From contig NZ_QLAE01000035.1 in the NCBI RefSeq assembly GCF_005876855.1, positions 1 to 52,981 of the forward strand: a stretch of 52,981 nucleotides of DNA. The letters run 5' to 3'. The stretch comes from Stutzerimonas nosocomialis (GTDB taxonomy: Bacteria; Pseudomonadota; Gammaproteobacteria; Pseudomonadales; Pseudomonadaceae). The translations under genes were made by a program, and so were the position numbers. Each line of letters starts with the position of its first letter. Position 1 is the first letter of the stretch. Shown here in pieces: positions 28,226 to 37,800 of this stretch. The notes below the pieces were generated by a model. The model was not told the origin of the DNA and did not search any database. It was given only the letters and a program-made list of their open reading frames with translations.

Positions 28226-29683
28226 ATGGCTTCGGTTAGCGTCGTCGCAAAAATCGTAGAGGACAACACAGGGGTCGCAAGCGAGCTCCCTTTGCTGATA
28301 ACAGAGGAGGGGGAGCTTTCTCCTCTGACCGACTACCTCTTGTACCTACACGCCAATGGGCGCTCCAAGTCGACGCTTGAGAAAACGGTTCGTGCGGTGG
28401 CGATGCTTCTTGACTACATGGAAGCAAACGCTGATGCGTTCACAGACCCCGAGAAGTTGTTCCAGGCGTTCGTCAGGCGGCTGTACAGCGGGACAGCTTC
28501 GGAGGCGGGCCTAGACCCTTCCGGTCTGTACTGGGTGCCCGCCTCCGAAGCGACAGTGAGAGAGCGCATCATCGCACTCACGGGCTTCACGGAATGGCTT
28601 GCTGATAAGCAGGGCACCAAGCCGCTGAACCCTTTACGCAAAGCCACGCCTCACGAAGAGCGCCTCAACTACGCGGCATGGTTTCGGCGAAATCAGAACG
28701 ATTTCCTAGGCCACATCAAAGACAAGTCAATCAGCACCACCGTCAAGCGTGCGCGGAGCATCAAGGGCCGCACCCCGCTGGCGAAGACGGAGGATGACGC
28801 GATCTCCTTTCCGAATGCCAAATTCGAAGCCTTCTTCACCCAAGGCATCGGCGGCGCCAAAGATCCCCGAGTCGCTCTGCGGGACAAGCTGATTCTCCTT
28901 TTAATGCACGGCGCGGGGCTTAGGATCAGCGAGGCCATGCTGCTGTGGGTCACCGATGTTTTTGAGAATCCCGCCGACCCAAGCCAAGCGCTTGTACGCA
29001 TCTACAGCGAGCGCGAAGGTGTTGCCCCCGAAGGCTGGAAGAGTCGCAAGGGCGAGCGAACCCGCAAGGTGTATCTGAAAGAGAAGTACGGGCGCATACC
29101 TCGCTGCGAGATGAAGGGGACGCAGTACCTGGGCTGGAAGGCCAAGCTTGTCGATGACAAGGACGGCTACTTGATTGCGCAGTGGTTCCCAGTCGATTTT
29201 GGCCGGGTTTTCATGGCCCTATGGAAGACCCACCTGAAATACCGCGCAACAGCGGACGCGCATCACCCCTACGCATTCATCAGCTTCGACAGCAAGGCGT
29301 TTGGCAATCCTTATACGATCAACGCCTTTAATCAGAACTATGCCGCCGGTCTGCGCCGCATCGGCCTGGAGCCGAACAAAGCCGAGGGGCTCGATCCCCA
29401 TGGGCATCGGCACAACTACGGGCGGCGTCTGACCCAGGCGGGCATCGACCCGCTGATCCGAAAGAAATGCCTTCACCACAAGTCCCTTGAGTCGCAAACG
29501 GTCTATACCCTGCCGGGCAACCAGGACGTTTCGAACATGCTCAGCGCGGCCTCCGAGCAACTGGCGCGGCCCGACGCCAAGATTATGGTCACGGACTGGA
29601 AGGCACTGGTTGAGCACGGCTTTGAGGACATCGATCCGCAGGGGTTTTACACCGGCAAGCGGCCGCGACTGGAAGGGGCATGA
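28226..29683 (+). CDS. gmtY: Gamma-mobile-trio tyrosine recombinase GmtY
   Basis: A 485-residue site-specific recombinase. The C-terminal catalytic domain shows Arg I at R233 in HGAGLRISE, the HxxR box at H392-R395 in DPHGHRHNYGRR, a histidine at 417/418 in CLHHKS, and the nucleophile Tyr at Y427 in SQTVYTLPG. The N-terminal part (about 30-130) looks like a SAM-like core-binding domain. It would cut and rejoin DNA to move the island. The ATG at 28226 follows AAGGGGGTGG. The last four bases overlap the next gene. The base composition is visibly less GC-rich than the flanking chromosome. Confidence 0.85.
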   Translation: MASVSVVAKIVEDNTGVASELPLLITEEGELSPLTDYLLYLHANGRSKSTLEKTVRAVAMLLDYMEANADAFTDPEKLFQAFVRRLYSGTASEAGLDPSGLYWVPASEATVRERIIALTGFTEWLADKQGTKPLNPLRKATPHEERLNYAAWFRRNQNDFLGHIKDKSISTTVKRARSIKGRTPLAKTEDDAISFPNAKFEAFFTQGIGGAKDPRVALRDKLILLLMHGAGLRISEAMLLWVTDVFENPADPSQALVRIYSEREGVAPEGWKSRKGERTRKVYLKEKYGRIPRCEMKGTQYLGWKAKLVDDKDGYLIAQWFPVDFGRVFMALWKTHLKYRATADAHHPYAFISFDSKAFGNPYTINAFNQNYAAGLRRIGLEPNKAEGLDPHGHRHNYGRRLTQAGIDPLIRKKCLHHKSLESQTVYTLPGNQDVSNMLSAASEQLARPDAKIMVTDWKALVEHGFEDIDPQGFYTGKRPRLEGA

Positions 29684-32325
29684 GAATGGCGCAGAAGAAA
29701 ACCAATGGGCGCTCGGCTGATCTGACACTCTCCTGGCTCACGCGCTCGCATGGCGAAGACTGGCTGCAATGGCAGCAGTATGCGGCCGAGTGGATGGCGA
29801 CTCAGGACGCTGGCGTTGCTCATAGACTGAAGGCTCTCCGTCATTTCTTCGTCACCTACCTGATGCGCCATGCCTCCTACGCCAACGATGTCACGGCCTT
29901 TTTCAAGGGGCATGCCGGACACAGAGCGTCGTCCCAGGAGTTCGTCGAGGCTATGCAGGCTGCGGGCGTCAACGATCAGCGCGTGCAGGCGGAGTATGTA
30001 AATTACGTGGCTGCCTTCTTCGACCACGTCATCGAGCAGCATTACAGCGCCGAGGACGATCACGGTGTCGCACGACCCATTGTCTCGAATCCTTGCGAGC
30101 GGATCGCGAAACAGGGCTCGACGCAGGAGACCGTCAGGAACCCGCTGCCGTACCGCTACATTCAGCAGCTACGACAGATCCTCTGCCGTTACGCTCACGG
30201 CAGCGAGCAAGAGGACTCACAAGAAGGTGCTGCCTGTAACGCCCGCTGGACGAATCGCCATTTCCGTGACTGGTCGTGGGCGCATGAGCATGTGTTCTAC
30301 GCGTGGTTCGAGGTGGAGCCCGAGATCATCGACCGCGACGACCCCGACTGCGTATGGCGCGCCAAAGTGGTCAAGCGCAAAAACACGAAGACCACCATCC
30401 ACCAGATGTGGTCGCCGGTCACCGCAATGCTGCTCTTCGTGAAGCTGCATCTGCCGCTGCGCACCTATCAGGTTCGCTTTCTCGATTCCGGCGAAGCCGA
30501 TACCTGGCGCTATGAGGGCGGGCGCTGGGTAGCGAATACCCATCCCTTCGTCTACGGCAGCAAGAAGCGTCCTTACGCCAAGGGCGTGTTCCGTCGCACC
30601 TACGATGCGATGACGGAGACCTACGCCACCGCGCTCTACGTCTCCACCAACAAGACCGCAGATCAGAACAAGGGCGAAGTGGATCGCGGCTACACGATTC
30701 CTTGGCAGCACGAGGAACTGCTGTACTGGCTGGAGAAGCTGCGCAACTGGCAGGAGAAGTACAACCCGATCACTGCGCCGACCCATGCGAGCACACTGGG
30801 CAGGAAGCATGTTGGCGCGACCAAGAGCCCATCCGCACTGAAGGCCATGGGCGAGTATTGCTTCCTGTTCCGGGACGCCAGCGCAAAAAGCGCGGAAGAC
30901 CGCACCAAGCCGATTACCGAGCTTTCCTGCGCATTGTCCTGGCATCAACTGCTACTTCAGTTGGAGCAGAACCTGGCAGCGACGGGCCATAAACTGAGCG
31001 ACGGCACCGCACTGAAACTGGTGGAAGACTACCCGGACGACACGCCTGACGGGGCTAAAACGAAGACCCTGTTCCCACTGCACAGCCTCCGGGTGTCCCT
31101 GATCACTGCCTTCACCATGGACACGGCCCTGCCCCTGCCGGTGGTCTCCAAGCTTCTGGCGGGCCACACGCGCCTGCTGATGACGATCTACTACAACAAA
31201 ATCACCCCCTCCGTCATGGCGGAGAAAATGGAAGAGGCGCACGCGGCGCTGGATGCCAAGGCGCAAGCCTCGCTCCGCACCTTTCTCAAGAATGCGGAAC
31301 TCTCCCAGATCCAGGCTCGCACCGCCTGCAACAGCGAGGAATCAGTCGAGGCGGCCCTCGCTAACCGCAATCCCATCGGTTGGGAGCACCGCTCGGCAGG
31401 GCTGTGCCTGGTCGGCGGCAATACCGTCCGCTCGGACGAGCTGAGCACGCTGGGCGGCTGCTGGAACGGCGGCCCCGTCGTTAAGGAAGCCGCAGTCGTG
31501 CATTCCCGCGCTTATGCCCCAGTGCCCCACGGGCCGGAGAACTGTATCCGCTGCCGCTGGTTCATCACTGACGCCAGCTATCTGCCCGCACTGAGCAGCC
31601 AGTTCAACCAGATCAGCTACAAGGCCCACCAGGCGGCGAGTCTGGCGATGGAGATCGAGGGCGAGCTGGAAGCGCTAAAGGACGAGCTGTTCTTCGCTGA
31701 GGAGCAAGGCGCACCGTTCACCAAGCACCATGAGCTTCAAGTGCTGGAGCGACGCTATGAGAAGCAGAAAGTGGAGGCCGATGAGTACGCCAAGGACTTT
31801 ATCGCCTGCTTCAATCTGATCCAGCGCTTGATGGACATCGAGAACCAGCGCGACGAGGCCGACGAGGGTCAGAAGCTCGTCGCCGTGGGCTCTCGCGAGG
31901 ATCTGGCGGTAAGCATGCGTTTTATCGAGACCGACTCAGAGCTGCTGCACCTGTCGCTGCTCTGTGAGGATGCGGAGTTCTATCCCGACCTACAGGATGA
32001 CCTTCGAAAGACCCCGGTCATCGCCAAGCGCACGCTCGCACTCAGCCGCATGATGATGCGGAAGGGGTATCAGCCGCTGTTGATGGAAATGGACGAGCGG
32101 GCGCAGTTGATCGCCGCAAACGCCCTCATGCGCAAAATGGCCAAGATCGCGCACCCGACCGACAAGCTGGAGGGCTACCGGATCGCGGCGAACTACATCG
32201 AGGCCCAGGGGTATTTGGTAGACGACCGGCTTCTTGAGGCGGGAATCGACCAGATGAGCCAGGCCGCGCCGCTTGCCTTGCCGAGCATCAAGCAACGGCT
32301 TATCCAACATGAGGAGGTCATCTGA
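29680..32325 (+). CDS. gmtZ: Gamma-mobile-trio integrase GmtZ
   Basis: An 881-residue protein with a tyrosine-recombinase-like active site in its middle: HSLRVSLIT (H468, R471), AGHTRLL (H496) and tyrosines Y504/Y505 in IYYNK. A possible zinc pair C622-x-x-C625 lies in ENCIRCRWF, followed by a long charged helical region (about 640-760) suited to DNA or protein contacts. It is far longer than ordinary integrases. Start ATG 29680 overlaps the stop of gmtY; a second ATG two codons later is equally possible. It is presumed to work with GmtY in transposition of the island. Confidence 0.8.
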   Translation: MRMAQKKTNGRSADLTLSWLTRSHGEDWLQWQQYAAEWMATQDAGVAHRLKALRHFFVTYLMRHASYANDVTAFFKGHAGHRASSQEFVEAMQAAGVNDQRVQAEYVNYVAAFFDHVIEQHYSAEDDHGVARPIVSNPCERIAKQGSTQETVRNPLPYRYIQQLRQILCRYAHGSEQEDSQEGAACNARWTNRHFRDWSWAHEHVFYAWFEVEPEIIDRDDPDCVWRAKVVKRKNTKTTIHQMWSPVTAMLLFVKLHLPLRTYQVRFLDSGEADTWRYEGGRWVANTHPFVYGSKKRPYAKGVFRRTYDAMTETYATALYVSTNKTADQNKGEVDRGYTIPWQHEELLYWLEKLRNWQEKYNPITAPTHASTLGRKHVGATKSPSALKAMGEYCFLFRDASAKSAEDRTKPITELSCALSWHQLLLQLEQNLAATGHKLSDGTALKLVEDYPDDTPDGAKTKTLFPLHSLRVSLITAFTMDTALPLPVVSKLLAGHTRLLMTIYYNKITPSVMAEKMEEAHAALDAKAQASLRTFLKNAELSQIQARTACNSEESVEAALANRNPIGWEHRSAGLCLVGGNTVRSDELSTLGGCWNGGPVVKEAAVVHSRAYAPVPHGPENCIRCRWFITDASYLPALSSQFNQISYKAHQAASLAMEIEGELEALKDELFFAEEQGAPFTKHHELQVLERRYEKQKVEADEYAKDFIACFNLIQRLMDIENQRDEADEGQKLVAVGSREDLAVSMRFIETDSELLHLSLLCEDAEFYPDLQDDLRKTPVIAKRTLALSRMMMRKGYQPLLMEMDERAQLIAANALMRKMAKIAHPTDKLEGYRIAANYIEAQGYLVDDRLLEAGIDQMSQAAPLALPSIKQRLIQHEEVI

Positions 32326-33005
32326 TGGAGATCGATATCGACGTCATTCTTGAGGATCTCAAAGAAGGCAAGACGGCGAAGACGCAGCAGTCGCTCGACA
32401 AGCTCAATCAAACCTTGTGCGACTATTACGAGCGCGGCGAACGCGACTTCTCGATCACCACCATCGGTCGGGTTTCGGCAGAGGACGGCGGTGTCGGCTA
32501 CCAGTCCGTCCGGGCGACAGCTAACAAGCACTACCGCGATCTGATCGAGGCATGGGCGGCGAAGGCCAAGACCACCACCAAAAAGCCCCTCAGCCCCCAA
32601 AGTCGATCCCGCCGAGCACCTCAGGACAATCAATTGCTTGAGCGCATTCCCGATCCCGCCCTGCGGGTGCTGTTCGGCCAGATCATCGCCGAGCGCAACC
32701 GCTACCGTACTCAGCTCAATATTCTCAAGAACCAAGCTGAGGTCGTGATCGATAAGCGTCCGGTGAGGCAGTTTGAAGTCAGCGCCGAACCCTCCGTCGA
32801 GCTTCTCCCTTCGCTCAAGGGCATTGCCTCCGATAACGAGATAAAGGCGCTTCGGTTCGCCGCGTCCGACGAATGTATCGAGCGCCGGGGGTGGCTGGTC
32901 ACGCAGGCCGGACAGGTGAAAGACGAGCTTGGGGAGGAGGTGTTCCCCCGTGGTTTCATGACGGGCCTCCGCAAGCTCGTCGGGGAAGTTGACTCCGATG
33001 AGTAG
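32325..33005 (+). CDS. gmtX: Gamma-mobile-trio small protein GmtX
   Basis: A 226-residue basic, soluble protein whose start ATG shares one base with the gmtZ stop. No catalytic motif is visible; the charged N-terminus (DVILEDLKEGKTAKTQQSLD) and helical middle (LFGQIIAERNRYRTQLNIL) suggest a DNA- or partner-binding helper. In the known trio the third gene is a small protein required with the two recombinases. Its call rests mainly on position and size. Confidence 0.72.
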   Translation: MEIDIDVILEDLKEGKTAKTQQSLDKLNQTLCDYYERGERDFSITTIGRVSAEDGGVGYQSVRATANKHYRDLIEAWAAKAKTTTKKPLSPQSRSRRAPQDNQLLERIPDPALRVLFGQIIAERNRYRTQLNILKNQAEVVIDKRPVRQFEVSAEPSVELLPSLKGIASDNEIKALRFAASDECIERRGWLVTQAGQVKDELGEEVFPRGFMTGLRKLVGEVDSDE

Positions 33006-33419
33006 TCATCGGGTTTGATTCTGTTACAGATTCAAACTCATCTGGTCGGACTAGGAGATTTCAAAATGCAATCGTCGGACGACAGATAAGCCGAGTAAAA
33101 CGACTCACAAAATGAGACATCATGCCCAAGAGGCCCTTTGCCTCTTGGATGCAGCCTCTGGCAAGGTACAGCATTCGCTGAATGCCCCCGGTTTTCCATG
33201 TGACTGGGGCTGCTTCCGGCCAGAAGCAGTCAGTCAATGCGTTACAGTGATTTTTTGCAGCTCTTTATAGAGCCGTTAGCTGCCGCCACCAATAATCCAT
33301 AGGCCTGCCAGTCGTCAGAGAGTCTTATTCTCGATCAGGCGATTTCCCCGTGGATGACCAGTAGCTCACTGGTGATGGAGCCAGAGTCCTGTCTTCGAAT
33401 GCAGGACTCCTGGCTTTGC
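33006..33419. other. Non-coding junction with several hairpins between the trio and the efflux operon
   Basis: No gene is seen in these 414 bases. Structures are: an 11-pair hairpin with one mismatch at about 33011-33035 (GTTTGATTCTG, loop TTA) just after gmtX; a perfect 8-pair stem at 33126-33148 (CCAAGAGG); an interrupted inverted repeat near 33200-33236 (CTGCTTC/GAAGCAG with outer TGACTG/CAGTCA); and ACCAGT/ACTGGT around 33356-33373. One end of the mobile island may lie here, but no repeat proves it. Confidence 0.5.
33379..33415 (-). terminator. Stem-loop ending the efflux operon
   Basis: Arms AGCCAGAGTCCTG and its complement form a 13-pair stem with one bulged C. It begins four bases beyond the stop of the outer-membrane gene. 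It has no T-run, so it may be an RNA-stability hairpin rather than a terminator. Confidence 0.4.
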
Positions 33420-34853
33420 TCACTCAGCGCCGATCCCGGCCATCGGTTCAGTTTGGCCCCAGCCACCGCCCAGAGACCTGAACAGGTCAACCAGCGCAAT
33501 CTGCCGTTCCGTGCTGATTTGAATTAGTGTGGTCTGGTTGCTAAAGGTGCTGCGCTGGGCGTCAAGATAACGCAGGTAGTCGTCCACGCCGCCCTCGTAA
33601 CGCGCCTTAGCCAGGGCCATCGCAGCCTCGCTGGAACCGGCCAGAGCCTGGCGGGCAGCCTCCTCGCGGCGCAGGGTGTCGGTGGCGGCCAGGGCATCGG
33701 CCACTTCGCGGAAGGCGGTCTGGATGGTGCCTTCGTAGTCGGCCACCGCCGCGTCCTGGCGCACTTCGGCGAGGTCCAGGTTGGCGCGGTTGCGGCCACC
33801 GGCGAAGATCGGCAGCGACAGCGTCGGGGCAAAGCTCCAGGCCCGCGAGCCGCCATCGAACAATCCGGACAACTCGGCACTGGAGCTGCCCACCGAACCG
33901 GTCAGGCTGATCCGGGGAAAGAACGCGGCGCGAGCTGCACCGATATCGGCATTGCGCGCCTTGAGGCGGTGCTCGCTGGCGAGAATGTCCGGGCGCCGTT
34001 CGATCAGTTCCGAGCTGGTGCCGGGGGCGATGTCCTGCAGCACCATCAGGTCGTCGCGGGGCGTCGCGGGCAGCAGGCGAGCGGCATCTGGCGTGCCGAG
34101 CAACAGGACCAGGGCGTTGTCCGCCTGGCGTAACTGGCGTTCGGTGCTCTCGCGCTCGGCCCTAGCCTGTTCGGCAAGGCCGACCGCTTCCTGGTAATCC
34201 AGGGCGGTGGCGGCCCCCGCTGCACGGCGCTGGCTGACCAGCTCCAGCGAGGCCATGCGGCTGTCCAGGGTTTGTTCGACCAGGGCCATGCGGCGTAGCG
34301 CACCATCGCGGGTCAGGTAGGCCTGGATGACCTCGGCAACCAGGCTGATCTGCGTGGCACGGGTCGCCTCCTCGGTCGCCAGGTAGGTCTCCAGCACGGC
34401 CTCGGAGAGGTTGCGCACGCGGCCGAACAGGTCGACTTCGTACTCCGCGAGGCCGAGGCCGACCTGATAGTTGCTGGTCACTTCCGAGCGCCCGGTCTGC
34501 GACAGATCGGCAGGCAGGCGCTGGCGGTTGCCGCTGGCATTGGCGTTGATCGAAGGCAGGCGATCAGCACGCTGGATGCGGTACTGGGCACGCGCAGCTT
34601 CGATATCCAGCAGCGCCTGGCGCAGGCTGCGGTTGTTGCTCAGCGCCGTATCCACCGCGCGGCGCAAGTCGGCATCGACGATGAAGGTCTGCCAGTCCAG
34701 CGCCTGGGCACGGGCGCCCTCCGCGTCGGCGGCTTGCCAGTGCGACGCGACCGGTGCCTGCGGGCGCTCGTAGGTCGGGGCCAGCGAACACCCCGCCAGG
34801 GCGGCGATGGCCAGGGGCAGCAGAGCGCGACGGAGCATGAAGTGAGAGGTCAT
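33420..34853 (-). CDS. RND efflux outer-membrane lipoprotein (OprM/TtgC-like)
   Basis: A 477-residue outer-membrane channel of the TolC/OprM family. It has a lipoprotein signal peptide ending in the lipobox LAGC (Cys about residue 22), the family opening LAPTYERPQAPV, and two repeats of the outer-membrane efflux fold (helical hairpins with LRQALLDIEAARAQYRIQRADRLPSI and later ERRPDILASEHRLKARNADIGAARAAFFPRISL). It would form the exit duct for the pump. Third gene of the operon, four bases after the pump stop. Confidence 0.92.
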   Translation of the reverse strand: MTSHFMLRRALLPLAIAALAGCSLAPTYERPQAPVASHWQAADAEGARAQALDWQTFIVDADLRRAVDTALSNNRSLRQALLDIEAARAQYRIQRADRLPSINANASGNRQRLPADLSQTGRSEVTSNYQVGLGLAEYEVDLFGRVRNLSEAVLETYLATEEATRATQISLVAEVIQAYLTRDGALRRMALVEQTLDSRMASLELVSQRRAAGAATALDYQEAVGLAEQARAERESTERQLRQADNALVLLLGTPDAARLLPATPRDDLMVLQDIAPGTSSELIERRPDILASEHRLKARNADIGAARAAFFPRISLTGSVGSSSAELSGLFDGGSRAWSFAPTLSLPIFAGGRNRANLDLAEVRQDAAVADYEGTIQTAFREVADALAATDTLRREEAARQALAGSSEAAMALAKARYEGGVDDYLRYLDAQRSTFSNQTTLIQISTERQIALVDLFRSLGGGWGQTEPMAGIGAE

Positions 34854-34857
34854 CGCA

Positions 34858-37800
34858 TTACTCCGCTTTATGCAGGGGATGGTTGTCGGTTTGCTGAGGT
34901 TTGGTGCGCAGCAGCGACAGCACCCAGACGAAGAAGATCGGCACGAAGATCACCCCGAGCATGGTCGCGCTGAGCATCCCGCCCAGCACCCCGGTGCCCA
35001 GTGCGCGCTGGCTCGCAGCGCCGGCGCCAGTGGCGATGGCCAGCGGCACCACGCCGAGCATGAACGCCATGGAGGTCATGATGATCGGGCGGAAACGCAG
35101 GCGCGCGGCTTCGACAGCGGCATCGCGCAGCGAGTAGCCGTCTTCCCACAGGTCCTTGGCGAACTCGACGATGAGAATGGCGTTCTTCGCCGCCAGGCCG
35201 ATCACGGTGATCAGGCCGACCTTGAAGTACACGTCGTTGGGCAGGCCGATGGCAGTCACCGCCAGTACCGCGCCGAGTGCGCCGACCGGCACGATCAGCA
35301 TCACCGTCAGCGGGATCGCCCAGCTCTCGTAGAGCGCCACCAGCAGCAGGAACACCACGGTGATGGCCAGCGCGAACAGCATCGTCGCCTGGCCGCTGGC
35401 GACCCGCTCCTGATACGAAAGCCCGGTCCACTCGTAGCCGATACCTTCGGGCAGCTCGGCAGCGATGCGCTCCAGTTCGAGCATCGCCTCGCCAGTGCTC
35501 ACGCCGGGCGCGGCGTCACCGGCAATGCGGATCGACGGGTAACCGTTGTAACGCGCGACCTGCACCGGGCCTTCCTCCCAGCTCGTGGTGACGAAAGCAC
35601 TCAGCGGTACCAGGCTGCCGCTGTCGTTGGGCACATGCAGGCGCAGGACGCTTTCCGGCGTCATGCGCTCGGCCTGTTCGGCCTGTACCACCACGCGCTG
35701 CTGGCGGCCGGCGTTGGCGAAGTCGTTGATCACCGACGAGCCGAACGCAGTGGACAGCGCGCTGCTGATCGCTTCGAAGCTGACACCCAGCGTGCGGGCC
35801 TGCTCACGGTCGATCACCAGGCGCAGCTGCGGCGCCTCGGCCAGACCTTCCATCATGGCGTAGAGGAACTTCGGATTGCCGTTGACCTTGCCCAGCACTT
35901 CATCGCGCGCTGCCAACAGGGCATCGCGGCCAAGGCCGGCGCGGTCCTGCAGGCGCAGGGCGAAACCACCCGAGTTGCCCAGGCCTTCGACCGGCGGTGG
36001 CGGCACCGCCATGATCGCGCCGTCATCGAGGTTGGCGAAGTGCTGGTTGACCGCAGCCGACTCGGCTTCCGGCGACTGCGAAGAATCTCGCTCGGACCAG
36101 TCCTTGAGCAGCGGGAAGGCAATGGCCGCGTTCTCACCCATGCCGGAGAAGCTGAAGCCGAGGACCAGAAAGGACGTCTGCACGGCCTCGCGGGCCATCA
36201 GAAACTCTTCCAGCTCCTCACCCGTGGCCGAGGTGCGCTCACGGGTAGCGCCTGGCGGCAACTGGATGTCGACGATCATGTAGCCCTGGTCTTCCACCGG
36301 CACGAAGGATTCCGGCAGGCGCAGGTAGAAGAAACCCATCAGCACCACCACGCCCAGGTAGATGAACATCACCCGCCCGGCGCGCGGCACCAGCTTGCCG
36401 TTGAGTTTGGTGTAGCGGCCGGTCAGGGCGGTGAACTTGCGGTTGAACCTGCCGAAGAAACCGGTCTTCTCGTGATGGCCCTCGGGGATCGGTTTGAGCA
36501 GCGTGGCACACAGCGCCGGGGTGAAGGTCAGCGCAAGAAAGCCCGAGAACAGGATCGACACCGCCAGCGACAGCGAGAACTGCTGGTAGATCACCCCCAC
36601 CGAGCCGGCCATGAAGGCCAGCGGCAGGAACACCGCCGACAGCACCAGGGTGATACCGATGATCGCCCCGGACACCTGCCCCATCGCCTTGATGGTCGCC
36701 GGCACCGGCGCCAGGCCTTCCTCGGCCATGATCCGCTCGACGTTCTCCACCACCACGATGGCGTCGTCCACCAAGATGCCGATGGCCAGCACCATGCCGA
36801 ACATGGTCATCATGTTCACCGAGAAGCCCAGCAGGTACATGAAGGTCAGGGTACCAAGCAGACACACCGGCACGACGATGGACGGGATCAGGGTGTAGCG
36901 CACGTTCTGCAGGAACAGGAACATCACCAGGAACACCAGCACCATGGCCTCGATGAGGGTCATGATGACCTTGTCGATGGCCACGTCGACGAAGCGCGAG
37001 GTGTCGTACGGCACGGAGAACTCGACGTTGTCCGGGAAGTTGGCCGACAGCTCGGTCAGACGCTGCTTGACCGCCTCGGCGGTCTGGATCGCGTTGGCAC
37101 CGGGCGACAGCTGCACGGCGGCGGCAACGGCGGGCTTGCCGTCCTGGCGCGAGCCGAAGTTGTAGTCCTGGCTGCCGACCTCGATGCGTGCCACGTCGCC
37201 CAGGGTCAGGCGCGAGCCGTCCTGGTTGGCACGCAGCACGATGGCGGCGAATTCCTGCGGGTTGTCCAGGGTGCCCTTGACCGCCAGGGTCGCCGTCAGC
37301 TCCTGCTCGCTGGAACCCGGCGTGCTGCCGAAGGCACCGGCCGGCACCTGCACGTTCTGCGCGCGGATCGCGTTGTTCACGTCATCGATGGACAGGCCGT
37401 AGCCGACCAGCTTCTGCGGATCGATCCACACGCGCATGGCCGCCTCGGAGGCGAAGAACTGCAGCTTGCCGACGCCGTTCACGCGACGGATTTCGTTGTT
37501 GATGTTGCGCGCGGCGTAATCGGCCAGCGCCGTGACGTTGGCGTCCTTGTCGCCATCGGTGTAGCTCAGCGCATAGATCAGCAGGAAGCCGGCGGTGGCC
37601 TGCTCGGTCTGGATGCCGAGGGTCAGCACGGCCTGCGGCATACGTGCCTCGGCCTTCTTCAGACGGTTCTGCACGTCAACCTGGGCCAGTTCGGGGTCGG
37701 TCCCTGGCTGGAAGGTGACGGTGATCTCGGCGATGCCGTTGGCGTTGCTGGTGGACTCGAAGTACAGCAGGTTCTTGGCGCCGTTGAGTTCTTCCTCGAT

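Larger units (their letters stand above)
28226..33005 (+). mobile_element. Gamma-mobile-trio (gmtY-gmtZ-gmtX) recombinase cassette
   Basis: Three genes on one strand overlap by four bases (ATGA) and one base, so they form a single unit. Sizes (485, 881 and 226 residues), order and the tyrosine-recombinase C-termini of the first two match the gamma-mobile-trio modules described for genomic islands of Gammaproteobacteria. Such islands carry defence, toxin or resistance cargo. The island limits are not identified here; a 9-base repeat TGCGTTACA at 28101-28109 and 33238-33246 is noted but may be chance. Assignment to the trio is from memory of gene order and size. Confidence 0.75.

Noticed and set aside
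33340-33420. A tRNA-like stretch with AGTAGCTCA and TTCGAAT motifs next to the efflux operon
   Set aside because: The motifs resemble D- and T-loops but the stems do not fold as a cloverleaf: the T-stem mismatches and the D-region is a self-complementary ACCAGT/ACTGGT hairpin. No acceptor stem or anticodon arm is found.
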